Assembly (NCBI RefSeq): GCF_009938205.1
Contig: NZ_AP019655.1
Location: 1,364,001 to 1,428,000 of the forward strand
Origin: Vibrio panuliri
GTDB taxonomy: Bacteria; Pseudomonadota; Gammaproteobacteria; Enterobacterales; Vibrionaceae
Direction of reading: 5' to 3'
DNA length: 64,000 bases
Positions within the stretch are counted from its first letter, which is position 1, and each line of letters begins with the position of its first letter. Position numbers and translations under genes: made by a program. This document shows, in pieces, positions 1 through 8,571 of this stretch. The notes under the pieces were generated by a model, which made no database searches, was not told the DNA's origin, and saw only the letters and a list, made by a program, of their open reading frames with translations.

Positions 1-2
1 GC

Positions 3-149
3 GAGCCACTTTATGGTTTCTCTGTGACCATGTTTATCGGTATTGTCGCCGGTACTTGGTCAACCATGACCATCGCGACCATTATCCCAGAGATGGCAAA
101 ATTAGGTCCTCAGCATTATGCACCTGAACCTATTTCAGATGCCCCATAA
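3..149 (+). CDS. secF: SecF C-terminal end (partial, 5' truncated)
   Basis: Only the last 48 codons are in the window. They encode a hydrophobic segment with the pattern GFSVTMFIGIVAGTWST followed by a short polar tail ending in ISDAP. This matches the last transmembrane helix of SecF, the inner-membrane partner of SecD that uses the proton-motive force to help SecYEG-exported proteins leave on the periplasmic side. Vibrios often carry more than one SecDF pair, and which copy this is cannot be told from the fragment. A strong hairpin with a T-run follows about 60 bases downstream, so this is the last gene of its operon. The family call rests on resemblance of a short stretch, so it is good but not certain. 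Confidence 0.7.
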   Translation, partial: EPLYGFSVTMFIGIVAGTWSTMTIATIIPEMAKLGPQHYAPEPISDAP

Positions 150-206
150 TTCCAACTGTCCGTTGAGAAGTAAGTCAGCATCAAAAACAAAAATAAAGTG
201 CTAAGC

Positions 207-236
207 AAAACAGACCCATTTGGGTCTGTTTTTTTA
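207..236 (+). terminator. Rho-independent terminator after secF
   Basis: The palindrome CAGACCCATTTGGGTCTG at 211-228 is followed by an unbroken run of T. It ends the secF transcript and separates it from the convergent aldehyde dehydrogenase gene. Confidence 0.9.
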
Positions 237-255
237 TGAGTAAGTCTATCTACAT

Positions 256-1686
256 CTAACGCAAGAAAAGCTTTGAAAGGAGTTGCTTAAACTGAATTTG
301 ACGCTCCAGTAACCAACGACTGCGCGGCAGCCATGAAGGTGTGGTAAGCACTGTTTTCGCTTTGGAAAAAGTTTGAAACCCTTCGACTCCGTGGTAATGC
401 CCCATTCCTGACTGTCCGATGCCACCAAAGGGCGCATCCTTGGCTGAAACGTGCAGCAAGGTGTCGTTTACCGCTAAGCCTCCGCTGTGGGTTTGCGTAC
501 GAACTTGTTCAATAAGATTGCTGTCGTTACTCATCAAATAGAGAGCCAAAGGTCTGGGCTTATTTTCAATATACTCAAATACTTGATGAATGTGGCGATA
601 ACCCACTATTGGTAAAATAGGGCCGAATATTTCCTCTTTCATCACCAACATTCCCTCACTGAGGTCAGTCAGTAAATGGGGCAGCATCACACCATCTGCG
701 ACAGGTTGTTCAAGCGTATGAATCTGAGCGCCTTTCTCTCTCGCATCTTCAATATAGCTCTTCAAACGCTCGAACTGCGCTTCGTTGATGATTTGAGTTA
801 ACGGTTGACCCGTTTCAATAAACAACTGAGAAAAACGTCGCAGATAAATATCAACAAACTGCTGTTGCTTCTCTTCAGGTAGCAACACATAGTCAGGGGC
901 CACACATATTTGTCCCGCATTGATGGATTTGCCCATCAGAATCGCATCGACGGCCTTATCCAAGTCTGCATCTGGCGCAATAATGACCGGAGATTTGCCC
1001 CCCAGTTCCAATGTCACCGGAGTAAGGTTGCGCGCGGCTTGCTCAGCAACCAACTTGCCCACTTTAGTGGAACCGGTGAAAAGTAGGTGATCAAACGGCA
1101 ATTGAGAAAAGTATTCGGCGATTTCCACCTCGCCTTCGACCACAAATACATAAGACTCCAACTCCGCTAATACTTGGCTCAGTACCTGATTGGTGTTCGG
1201 AGTATGTTCACTCAGTTTGACCATCACTCGATTACCCGCTGCCAGTGCGGTGACAATCGGGCCAATACTCAAAAATATCGGGAAGTTCCAAGGAACAATG
1301 ACTCCAACTACCCCCAATGGTTGATAAACGACCTCCAGTTTTGAAGGTGTCAGCATCAGCCCAGCTCTGCGCCGTTTAGGCTTCATCCACTTGCGTAGAT
1401 GTTTGACGGTATAGTTGATGTGCTCAACCGCTGGAAGTAAATCGCAAATCGTACTGTCGAACTCGCTCCGATAACCAAAATCCTCACCCAGTGCTTGCAC
1501 CAGCTGTGGCTGAAATCGTAGTAGCGCTAACTTAAGCTTTTGCAAACGAGCTAGACGATTGGAAAGGCTCGCATAAGGTTCACTTTGATAAAGCCCCCCC
1601 ATTTCGTCAAACAACGCTTGTAGCTCTTGTTGCGATTTTACATGTGCTTTTTGCCAACGATTTAGGTCAACAACTTTTTCCATCAT
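256..1686 (-). CDS. Coniferyl aldehyde dehydrogenase family protein
   Basis: This 476-residue enzyme belongs to the NAD(P)-dependent aldehyde dehydrogenase superfamily and oxidises an aldehyde to its carboxylic acid. Visible landmarks are PWNFP at 132-136, the FTGST cofactor loop at 203-207, the general base in ELGGK (Glu227) and the catalytic cysteine in GQICVAP (Cys261). The length, the short N-terminus and the basic stretch KPKRRR near residue 103 fit the coniferyl-aldehyde-dehydrogenase branch, whose members often act on medium-chain or aromatic aldehydes. The C-terminus carries a basic/hydrophobic tail that may bind membrane. There is no lignin-degradation gene nearby, so a housekeeping role in detoxifying lipid-derived aldehydes is as likely as aromatic catabolism. 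The start has two ATG codons in a row; either could be used. Confidence 0.88.
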   Translation of the reverse strand: MMEKVVDLNRWQKAHVKSQQELQALFDEMGGLYQSEPYASLSNRLARLQKLKLALLRFQPQLVQALGEDFGYRSEFDSTICDLLPAVEHINYTVKHLRKWMKPKRRRAGLMLTPSKLEVVYQPLGVVGVIVPWNFPIFLSIGPIVTALAAGNRVMVKLSEHTPNTNQVLSQVLAELESYVFVVEGEVEIAEYFSQLPFDHLLFTGSTKVGKLVAEQAARNLTPVTLELGGKSPVIIAPDADLDKAVDAILMGKSINAGQICVAPDYVLLPEEKQQQFVDIYLRRFSQLFIETGQPLTQIINEAQFERLKSYIEDAREKGAQIHTLEQPVADGVMLPHLLTDLSEGMLVMKEEIFGPILPIVGYRHIHQVFEYIENKPRPLALYLMSNDSNLIEQVRTQTHSGGLAVNDTLLHVSAKDAPFGGIGQSGMGHYHGVEGFQTFSKAKTVLTTPSWLPRSRWLLERQIQFKQLLSKLFLR

Positions 1687-1741
1687 CCCACTTCACTTCT
1701 GTTACCGAACAGAATAAGCGTAGCTATTTCTGCCCAAAAAA

Positions 1742-2173
1742 TCACTGGCGCTGCACACGCCAAGTTCCTTTGCACGGACCGTTCGTCAGATACCAGGAGC
1801 CTTGCATCACATTGCCACTTACGGTACCTGAAAAACGATAGTCCCATTGGCTATGGTTTGCATACAGCTTAATATTGCCTTGAGTGTCAATCCACCCCCT
1901 CAATGGGGTGCCATTGTAAGTAAGTATTAATTGAACAAAGCCTTGCTCCACGCTGCCTGTTATGGTCGTTCTCTCACACAGATTATTGCCAGTAACATCC
2001 ACACGTCTGCCCAGCCAATCACCATCATAGTCTAACGAGACAGTGAAGTTAGGCTGCGATGGCAGCTTGGGAAAGCGCTCCGCCTTACTTGTACCAAACC
2101 AGTCAAATCGCATACCAACCCCAACGAACAGCACAAAACCTAAGCTGGTCGCAACTAAAGCTATCTTTTTCAT
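1742..2173 (-). CDS. Hypothetical exported or membrane-anchored protein
   Basis: I do not recognise this 143-residue protein. Residues 4-22 are a hydrophobic helix after MKK, reading as a signal anchor or an uncleaved signal peptide. The rest is rich in beta-prone sequence with recurring glycine-centred turns (GSVEQGFVQLIL, SGTVSGNVMQGSW) and two cysteines, in NNLCERT and NGPCKGTW, which could form a disulfide in the periplasm. The gene lies 55 bases upstream of the aldehyde dehydrogenase on the same strand and may be cotranscribed with it, though nothing in the sequence ties their roles together. Downstream of ppsR on that strand there is a 141-base gap. Confidence 0.7.
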   Translation of the reverse strand: MKKIALVATSLGFVLFVGVGMRFDWFGTSKAERFPKLPSQPNFTVSLDYDGDWLGRRVDVTGNNLCERTTITGSVEQGFVQLILTYNGTPLRGWIDTQGNIKLYANHSQWDYRFSGTVSGNVMQGSWYLTNGPCKGTWRVQRQ

Positions 2174-2314
2174 CCCTGCAAATATCCTTGATACGGTGAC
2201 ACGGTTTTCACTCTACCAACTTAACGGGTATGGGATGCTATGCCCTCAGTGAGGTATATCGCAAACTGTTGGATATTTATCGAATCTTAATCTTTGCAGC
2301 GTAAACAACCGTGA

Positions 2315-3148
2315 TTACTGCAGACGACGCCTTAATCCTGACTTTTCCAATATTCGGGTGGAGATTTCTTCCACAGATAAATCTGAAGTATTGATGTAAG
2401 GGATCGCTTCGCGACGAAACAACGCCTCTACGTTTGAAAGCTCTGCCAAGCATTGCTCGGTACTCGCATACTCACTCCCCGCCAAGCGGTTTTCGCGAAT
2501 TTGCGTCAATCGGGCTGGGTCGATGGTTAAACCGAACAGCTTGTGGCGATGAATTTCAAACTCCGGTAGCAGTCTTAAGCGTTTAATGTCTTCTTCAATA
2601 AATGGATAGTTCACAACACGCAAGCCAAATTGCATCGCCATATACAGGCTGGTTGGCGTTTTGCCACTGCGAGAAACACCAAGCAAAATAATATCGGCTT
2701 TTTCCAGCCCTTTGAGCGTAATGCCATCATCATGAGCAAGGGTATATTCAATCGCCGCAATACGGTCAAAATAGGTGTCTGAATCTTTATTGACGCTGCG
2801 CGAACGTTGCAACTTAGGCACGGGGGTCTGCTGTGTGTCATTCTGTACCCGCTGCACCATGCTCTCAATCACGTCATAGCAGTATGCGGGCGCTTCTAGC
2901 AGCATTGCTTTGAGTTCTGGCAGAACAATAGAGAAAAACACTAATGGCTTTTCACCGTTTTTCTCATATGACGTTCGAATTTCTTTTAACAAATTGGCTA
3001 ATTTTTCTTCACTCTCGATAAAAGGAAACGTTTTTTCATTAGCATTAAAAGGAAATTGACCCAGAACAACATGCCCTAACGTCTCACATGTTATGGCGGT
3101 TCCGTCAGAAACATAGAATACATCACGACTTTGACTATTGTTTTGCAT
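2315..3148 (-). CDS. ppsR: Phosphoenolpyruvate synthase regulatory protein (bifunctional kinase/pyrophosphorylase)
   Basis: PpsR (DUF299 family) switches PEP synthase off by ADP-dependent phosphorylation of a threonine next to the catalytic histidine, and on again by Pi-dependent dephosphorylation. The 277-residue protein has the expected length, and the nucleotide-binding P-loop GVSRSGKT is at 157-164. The N-terminus starts with FYVSDGTA, typical of the family. It is transcribed divergently from ppsA across a 175-base gap, the standard partnership, so both genes can be controlled from one promoter region while PpsR acts on the PpsA protein. The identification is secure because both the sequence and the neighbour agree. 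Confidence 0.96.
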   Translation of the reverse strand: MQNNSQSRDVFYVSDGTAITCETLGHVVLGQFPFNANEKTFPFIESEEKLANLLKEIRTSYEKNGEKPLVFFSIVLPELKAMLLEAPAYCYDVIESMVQRVQNDTQQTPVPKLQRSRSVNKDSDTYFDRIAAIEYTLAHDDGITLKGLEKADIILLGVSRSGKTPTSLYMAMQFGLRVVNYPFIEEDIKRLRLLPEFEIHRHKLFGLTIDPARLTQIRENRLAGSEYASTEQCLAELSNVEALFRREAIPYINTSDLSVEEISTRILEKSGLRRRLQ

Positions 3149-3271
3149 ATTTTATTTAAACTTTCAAAATTATTTGATTAGGATAGACCCATAATACAAA
3201 TAAATAACCCGAGCAGACTATTACGCTGAGCACAGCTTTGAAAATTTGTTAAAAATTTTTTGAGCCATCAC

Positions 3272-3283
3272 GTAAACGTTTGC
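3272..3283. promoter_or_regulatory. Possible Cra/FruR-like box upstream of ppsA
   Basis: GTAAACGTTTGC has the palindromic core AAACGTTT seen in Cra/FruR sites (ideal TGAAACGTTTCA) and lies about 40 bases before the ppsA start. In E. coli Cra activates ppsA. The outer positions do not match, so this is only suggestive. Confidence 0.3.
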
Positions 3284-3323
3284 CATAAAACCCTACACAA
3301 AACGCTGCATTCTGGAGAAAGAC

Positions 3324-5693
3324 ATGCAAAACAATACCCTGTGGTTTAATGGCCTATCCATGGAAGATGTTGATAAGGTTGGTGGCAAGAACGCTTCGTT
3401 AGGTGAGATGGTGTCTAACCTATCTAAAGCCGGAGTTTCTGTACCGAATGGTTTCGCTACCACCTCATATGCCTTTAACCAATTCCTTGACCATGACGGT
3501 CTTGATGATCGTATTCACCAACTCCTTGATGAACTCGACGTTAGTGACGTTGACGCACTGCGTAAAACTGGTGCTCAAATTCGCCAATGGGTGTTAGATG
3601 CCCCTTTCCCAGCTGATCTTGAAAAAGACATTCGTGATAATTATGAGGAGCTGACAGCCGGCAAGCCTGAAATGTCGGTTGCAGTTCGCTCATCAGCAAC
3701 AGCTGAAGACTTGCCAGATGCTTCATTTGCAGGTCAACAAGAAACCTTCCTTAACGTGAAAGGTATTGATGCAGTGCTTGAAGCCACTAAGCACGTATAC
3801 GCATCGCTGTTTAACGATCGAGCTATCTCATATCGTGTTCACCAAGGCTTTGACCATCGTGGAATCTCACTGTCTGCAGGTATTCAATGCATGGTGCGTT
3901 CGGACAAAGCTTCCTCTGGGGTAATGTTCACTCTAGATACCGAATCAGGTTTCGACCAAGTAGTGTTTATTACTTCATCTTGGGGCCTAGGTGAAATGGT
4001 GGTGCAAGGTGCAGTTAACCCTGATGAGTTCTACGTCCACAAGCCAATGCTTGAAGCTGGCCACGAGTCGATCGTCAAGCGAACCTTTGGTTCAAAACAG
4101 ATCAAGATGATCTACTCTCCAAACCCAGAGATTGGTAAGCAAGTTGAAATCATCGACACTGATGAACAAGAGCGCAACCAGTTCTCACTGAACGATGAAG
4201 AAATCAAAGAGCTCGCGAAGCAAGCCATGATCATCGAAAAACACTACCAGCGCCCAATGGACATCGAGTGGGCAAAAGATGGTATTGATGGTCAACTATA
4301 CATTGTTCAAGCACGTCCAGAGACAGTATGTTCGCAAAGCAATCAAAATGTTATTGAGCGTTATGAGCTAAACAGTAAGGCCGCAGTACTACTTGAAGGC
4401 CGTGCGATCGGTCAACGTATCGGTAGCGGTCCAGTTCGCTTAGTTGATTCTTTAGAGCAAATGTCACTGGTTCAAGATGGCGATGTGCTTGTTACAGATA
4501 TGACTGACCCAGATTGGGAACCTGTGATGAAGAAAGCTTCTGCGATCGTGACTAACCGCGGCGGTCGTACTTGTCACGCAGCAATCATTGCTCGTGAGCT
4601 CGGTATTCCAGCTATCGTTGGCTGTGGTAATGCTACTGAGTTGCTGGCCGACGGTTCAACAGTCACTGTCTCTTGTGCGGAAGGCGAAACCGGTTATGTT
4701 TACCAAGGTGAACTAGAGTTTGAAGTTAAATCTTCAGCCGTTGATGAATTGCCACTACTTCCAACCAAAGTGATGATGAACGTGGGTAACCCAGATCGTG
4801 CTTTCGATTTCGCCCAAATTCCAAACGAAGGTGTGGGTCTAGCGCGTTTAGAATTTATCATCAACAAGATGATCGGCATTCACCCGAAAGCTCTGCTTAA
4901 CTTTGATGCGCAAAGCGACGAGCTAAAAGCACAAATTCGTCAACGTATTCGTGGTTACAAAGATCCTGTCGACTTCTACGTGAGTAAACTCACTGAAGGG
5001 ATTGCGACCATCGCCTCTGCTTTCTGGCCAAAACGAGTCATCGTGCGCATGTCTGACTTTAAGTCAAATGAGTACGGTAACTTGATTGGCGGACAAGAGT
5101 ACGAGCCACATGAAGAGAACCCAATGCTGGGCTTCCGTGGCGCATCTCGTTACATCTCTCCTGACTTTGAAGAGTGTTTTGAGCTTGAGACGCGCGCACT
5201 CAAACGCGTTCGTAATGATATGGGTCTTAAGAACGTAGAGATCATGATCCCGTTTGTACGCACCACTGACGAAGCGGCTTCAGTTATCGATCTGCTAGGC
5301 AAATTCGATCTACGCCGTGGCGACCAAGGTCTAAAAGTGATCATGATGTGTGAACTGCCTTCCAATGCCATTTTGGCAGAAGAGTTCCTTAAGCACTTTG
5401 ATGGCTTCTCTATCGGTTCAAACGATATGACTCAGCTGACTCTTGGTCTCGACCGAGATTCGGGTGACGTAGCGTACCTCTTTGATGAGCGCAACCCGGC
5501 TGTTAAAGCGATGCTTAAGATGGCAATTGATGCTGCGACCAAAGCTGGTAAATACATCGGTATTTGTGGTCAAGGCCCATCGGATCATGATGACCTTGCA
5601 CAATGGTTAATGGAACAAGGTATTAACTCTGTCTCATTAAACCCAGACACCGTTATTGATACTTGGTTGAAGCTAAGCAAAGTCAGCCAATAA
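3324..5693 (+). CDS. ppsA: Phosphoenolpyruvate synthase
   Basis: PpsA converts pyruvate, ATP and water to phosphoenolpyruvate, AMP and phosphate, the first step of gluconeogenesis from three-carbon acids. The 789 residues match the family length. In order there is an N-terminal ATP-grasp-like nucleotide-binding domain with GGKNASLGEM near residue 20 and SSATAEDLPDASFAGQQ near 122, a central phosphohistidine domain with GGRTCHAAI (catalytic His about 418, with the regulatory Thr two residues before), and a C-terminal TIM barrel with the PEP-binding motif GSNDMTQLTLG near residue 700. The start has a GGAG ribosome site about ten bases upstream. Transcription ends at a strong hairpin just after the stop. 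Regulation is expected through PpsR and probably a promoter element in the shared upstream region. Confidence 0.98.
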   Translation: MQNNTLWFNGLSMEDVDKVGGKNASLGEMVSNLSKAGVSVPNGFATTSYAFNQFLDHDGLDDRIHQLLDELDVSDVDALRKTGAQIRQWVLDAPFPADLEKDIRDNYEELTAGKPEMSVAVRSSATAEDLPDASFAGQQETFLNVKGIDAVLEATKHVYASLFNDRAISYRVHQGFDHRGISLSAGIQCMVRSDKASSGVMFTLDTESGFDQVVFITSSWGLGEMVVQGAVNPDEFYVHKPMLEAGHESIVKRTFGSKQIKMIYSPNPEIGKQVEIIDTDEQERNQFSLNDEEIKELAKQAMIIEKHYQRPMDIEWAKDGIDGQLYIVQARPETVCSQSNQNVIERYELNSKAAVLLEGRAIGQRIGSGPVRLVDSLEQMSLVQDGDVLVTDMTDPDWEPVMKKASAIVTNRGGRTCHAAIIARELGIPAIVGCGNATELLADGSTVTVSCAEGETGYVYQGELEFEVKSSAVDELPLLPTKVMMNVGNPDRAFDFAQIPNEGVGLARLEFIINKMIGIHPKALLNFDAQSDELKAQIRQRIRGYKDPVDFYVSKLTEGIATIASAFWPKRVIVRMSDFKSNEYGNLIGGQEYEPHEENPMLGFRGASRYISPDFEECFELETRALKRVRNDMGLKNVEIMIPFVRTTDEAASVIDLLGKFDLRRGDQGLKVIMMCELPSNAILAEEFLKHFDGFSIGSNDMTQLTLGLDRDSGDVAYLFDERNPAVKAMLKMAIDAATKAGKYIGICGQGPSDHDDLAQWLMEQGINSVSLNPDTVIDTWLKLSKVSQ

Positions 5694-5721
5694 TCACTGC
5701 CTATTGGTTTTAATAACCTCC

Positions 5722-5747
5722 AGCCCCTACTCGATAGGGGCTTTTTT
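5722..5747 (+). terminator. Rho-independent terminator after ppsA
   Basis: Inverted arms AGCCCCTA and TAGGGGCT around a short CTCGA loop, followed by TTTTT. Position 29 bases after the ppsA stop. Confidence 0.93.
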
Positions 5748-5825
5748 CTCCCCGCAATTCCTCGCCAAACAGAGACCGACGTGATTCCCAGTTATCGCCG
5801 CTATAGTGCCTGTCCTTATTAAATA

Positions 5826-5844
5826 ATGGTGTCTGTCCCTATAA
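5826..5844 (+). repeat. Dispersed intergenic motif, copy 1
   Basis: ATGGTGTCTGTCCCTATAA here differs at one position from a copy at 25425-25443. A partial inverted arm (GCCTGTCC) is 16 bases upstream. It resembles the short repeats that flank REP-associated transposase relics in vibrios; no transposase gene is present. Confidence 0.5.
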
Positions 5845-6012
5845 AGATTGCGTTATTGTTATAGCAGTAGCTTGGCTTAAAAACGGCTATTTTTCATAGA
5901 ATTACTTATCCAAACACATTAAATAGAAGTGTTAATCTGATTTTTATTTTAACATTTTTGCAATAAATACAGTTCGCGACAGTTCCTCTTATAAGATGAG
6001 AGGAGACACGCA

Positions 6013-6741
6013 ATGCACAACACACCATTATTATTGCTAATTGGAATGGGGACGTTGACCCTATCTGGGCAAGCTTATTCTCAAGATAAGTTCAAAGACT
6101 TTACGTTTATTGGCGGCGCGCTCACCGTTGGTGAGAGCGTTTTTTCTGACAAAGGGACACGCGTTGGCGCAGAACCGTATCTATTCCACAATAGTGACTA
6201 TGGGTTTATCGATGGCAGCTTAGCGAACTATTCGCTGCTTCCTTGGTTTGGTATTTCCGGTAACTTACGACTTTCCGAAGTCTCTGATGACTTTGGTGAT
6301 ATCCCCGATGGTATCGATAATCGCGATAGTAGCGGTGAACTTGGGGTCACCTTTGGTACAGTCGGCGCTCGACTGACCTATCTCCACGATGTCACCAATA
6401 AGCACGATGGTTATGAGATTCAACTTCATTTAGGTCGCGCTTTTGATACTCCCATTTCCAACTTAACGCTCTCACCCTATGTCCAAGTCAACTACCGCGA
6501 CGATAAACTTTCAAACCACCTTTATAGCATTTCTCAAGCAGAGGCGACGGCATCTGGATTGGCCCGTTTCGACGCAGATGAGACTTGGGTTTATCAAGGG
6601 GGAATTATTGCGTTATACGATGTGAGCGAGCACTTACTGGCAATATCGAAGTTTGAAATCGAGCATCACGACAGCAACAGCCCATTGATTCAAAATGATC
6701 TTGGCTGGAAATTCGGCTTAGGCGTTGCGTATAAATTCTAA
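6013..6741 (+). CDS. MipA/OmpV family outer-membrane protein
   Basis: The 242-residue product starts with a signal peptide (hydrophobic residues 5-17, cleavage likely after QAYS near 23) and continues as amphipathic beta strands ending in an aromatic residue (GLGVAYKF), the usual terminal signature for outer-membrane insertion by BAM. Pattern and length fit the MipA/OmpV family, which forms small beta-barrels; E. coli MipA scaffolds murein synthase and MltA, while OmpV-type proteins in vibrios are often salt- or osmolarity-responsive. The gene has its own ribosome site (AGAGGAGA, about 10 bases before the ATG) and is closed by a hairpin, so it is monocistronic. The exact ligand or partner cannot be inferred. 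Confidence 0.85.
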   Translation: MHNTPLLLLIGMGTLTLSGQAYSQDKFKDFTFIGGALTVGESVFSDKGTRVGAEPYLFHNSDYGFIDGSLANYSLLPWFGISGNLRLSEVSDDFGDIPDGIDNRDSSGELGVTFGTVGARLTYLHDVTNKHDGYEIQLHLGRAFDTPISNLTLSPYVQVNYRDDKLSNHLYSISQAEATASGLARFDADETWVYQGGIIALYDVSEHLLAISKFEIEHHDSNSPLIQNDLGWKFGLGVAYKF

Positions 6742-6754
6742 TACGTGCCCTTAA

Positions 6755-6784
6755 AAGCCTGAGTGAGTCATGTTACTCAGGCTT
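6755..6784 (+). terminator. Hairpin terminator after ompV-like gene
   Basis: Arms AAGCCTGAGT and ACTCAGGCTT enclose a ten-base loop, 13 bases after the stop codon. The T-run after it is interrupted (AATCTTTAAC). Confidence 0.75.
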
Positions 6785-6953
6785 AATCTTTAACTTAAGT
6801 AAACTCAACCTTCACCCTTTAGCAACCGCTGATAAACAGCATTAGCCACTAATGTATAACAAATTGATTTTATTAAACTATTAACAATAATTTAGGTTAA
6901 AACACCTTGCAAACAGAATCGCGTTCTATTATTTTCCGTACGCTATTTTTATC

Positions 6954-7229
6954 ATGGAATTTATTAAAATGATTAAAGCTCTATTTGCAGCAGTGACTCT
7001 AGTAACGTTAACGGCCTGTTCAGGTGCGAATGTGACTAGCCAAATTCGAGATTTCGATGCAACAAACTCTGCGAAAATGCTACGTTGCGTTACGGTTGAA
7101 ACGGGTGACTCTGACACCAATGAAGAGCTGGCGGCTTACGATGGTTGGTCACTTGTCTATGCTTCTGAGTACACAACTGACAACAAATCGACGACAGAGC
7201 TAACCATGTGCTTTGAAAAAGCACTTTAA
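6954..7229 (+). CDS. Small hypothetical lipoprotein
   Basis: The 91-residue reading frame begins MEFIKMIKALFAAVTLVTL and then has the lipobox LTAC (Cys22), so it is predicted to be processed by signal peptidase II and lipidated. A second ATG at 6969 (MIKALF) gives a more typical 16-residue signal peptide and may be the true start; neither has a strong ribosome site. The mature part of about 70 residues is acidic and polar, with cysteines in MLRCVTV and LTMCFEK that could pair. I do not recognise the family. It has its own terminator and stands alone between two unrelated genes. Confidence 0.72.
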   Translation: MEFIKMIKALFAAVTLVTLTACSGANVTSQIRDFDATNSAKMLRCVTVETGDSDTNEELAAYDGWSLVYASEYTTDNKSTTELTMCFEKAL

Positions 7230-7238
7230 GCGATACCC

Positions 7239-7261
7239 AATGGCGGAGTCTATCCGCCATT
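7239..7261 (+). terminator. Hairpin terminator between lipoprotein and DUF3147 genes
   Basis: Arms AATGGCGGA and TCCGCCATT with a five-base loop, 10 bases after the lipoprotein stop and 25 bases from the end of the convergent gene. It could serve both strands. Confidence 0.75.
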
Positions 7262-7285
7262 TCTATGCCCCACGCCCTCACCCCG

Positions 7286-7636
7286 CTAAATAAGATCAAT
7301 CCCGAACTGCCTCACAACCAAGGCGACAGCAAAAAAACAGATAACTGAGATCAACGCGCAAAACCCTAAGGCTGGCCAAAAGGAAAAGCGACTGAGCAGT
7401 ATAGGAAAAGCTAAAAACATCGGTAACGTTGGCAAGACATACCAAAAGGTATAGTAAGCGTGATTGGCAAGTTTCTGCTGCCCTTGTCCTTCAATGAACA
7501 TCCAGATCAAGGCTAAAATCGTCACTGTTGGCAGCGCCGCGATTAACGCCCCCGCTTTATCGCTTCTCTTTGCGACTTCGGAGATCAGTACCACGATTCC
7601 TGCCGTCAAAGCGTACTTAGTAATAATCCACAGCAT
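7286..7636 (-). CDS. DUF3147 family membrane protein
   Basis: The 116-residue protein is almost entirely hydrophobic, with about four transmembrane helices (near residues 3-20, 30-48, 64-80 and 87-108). The conserved stretch ISEVAKRSDKAGALIAALP joining the first two helices is typical of DUF3147 proteins. The family has no established function; members are small inner-membrane proteins found widely in proteobacteria. It is convergent with the lipoprotein gene, and its upstream side faces the divergent HAD phosphatase gene across 228 bases. Confidence 0.8.
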   Translation of the reverse strand: MLWIITKYALTAGIVVLISEVAKRSDKAGALIAALPTVTILALIWMFIEGQGQQKLANHAYYTFWYVLPTLPMFLAFPILLSRFSFWPALGFCALISVICFFAVALVVRQFGIDLI

Positions 7637-7864
7637 GGCTTTCCCTCAACTGACAATCGTCCCACTCGCTAGCTTAGCGCACTCTCATCTTATCAGCAGC
7701 GCTTTCCCTAGCAATTTCGGTAAAGCCATCAGCGAAACCAAACTGTCAAGGTGATAACCCCAACACATAAAATCGTCATATTTCTGCCATACTATGATGT
7801 GCATTTACCGCGACCATCAGCGCAAGGTGCCATTGGTCTTGTCTAATTCAACTTTTGAGAGCTT

Positions 7865-8527
7865 ATGATGTCGAATCCCTTATATGTTTTTGATATGGAT
7901 GACACGCTAATCAATGGCGATTGCGCAATGATTTGGAATCAATTTCTGGTGCAGAAAGGTATGGTCGATTCCGATGACTTTCTTGAACAAGATCGACATA
8001 TGATGGCCCTTTATGCCGAAGGGAAAATGGATATGGAGAGCTACCTTGAGTTTGCTATGTCTCCATTAGCCAACTTACCGTCAGATCACGTTAACCGTCT
8101 TGCGATAGAATGTGTTGAGCAACATGTGCTCCCTCGGCTGTTTTCACGAGCGAAACTTCTGATCGAACAGCTCAATCAACGCAATGTGGATATGCTGATC
8201 ATCTCTGCAACGGTAAGCTTTATAGTCCACGCTGTAGGGCGGCGCATTGGTATTCCTGAAACGCTCGGCATTGATATGATTGAAGAGAATGGTTGTTATA
8301 CCGCCAAAATCGACGGTATCCCCAGTTACCGAGAAGGGAAAGTCACCCGATTAAACGCTTGGCTAGCTAACCAATCTCAACACTATAGTGAAATCCATTT
8401 CTACACCGACTCCATTAACGACTTACCCCTTTGCGAGCGCGCTGACTTCGTTTACTTAGTCAATCCTTGCAAGCAGTTACGTGCCCTGCCTGACAGAGAA
8501 AACTGGCAGAAATTGCAATGGGACTGA
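7865..8527 (+). CDS. HAD-IB family hydrolase (SerB-like phosphatase)
   Basis: This 220-residue protein shows the haloacid dehalogenase phosphatase motifs. Motif I is VFDMDDTLING at about 8-18, with the nucleophilic Asp and the Asp two residues on; motif II is LIISATVSF near residue 114; motif III is a Lys in the REGKVTRL stretch; and motif IV is FYTDSINDLPLCE near 180. The helical cap between motifs I and II marks the IB subfamily, which includes phosphoserine phosphatases and phospholipid or phosphocholine phosphatases. The substrate cannot be assigned from sequence. The start offers two adjacent ATG codons (7865 and 7868). It is convergent with the HMG-CoA reductase gene, with only 44 bases between the two stops. 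Confidence 0.88.
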   Translation: MMSNPLYVFDMDDTLINGDCAMIWNQFLVQKGMVDSDDFLEQDRHMMALYAEGKMDMESYLEFAMSPLANLPSDHVNRLAIECVEQHVLPRLFSRAKLLIEQLNQRNVDMLIISATVSFIVHAVGRRIGIPETLGIDMIEENGCYTAKIDGIPSYREGKVTRLNAWLANQSQHYSEIHFYTDSINDLPLCERADFVYLVNPCKQLRALPDRENWQKLQWD

Positions 8528-8571
8528 CCAGTTAGGCTCACAAGGGCGAGTCATCCTCTCAGGTATCAAGT

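Larger units (their letters stand above)
5694..6012. other. 319-base intergenic region between ppsA and ompV-like gene
   Basis: It holds the ppsA terminator, a copy of a dispersed 19-base motif (5826-5844) and an AT-rich stretch from about 5880 to 5970 that is the probable promoter of the MipA/OmpV gene. A good ribosome site (AGAGGAGA) lies just before that gene. No reading frame of interest is present. Confidence 0.7.
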
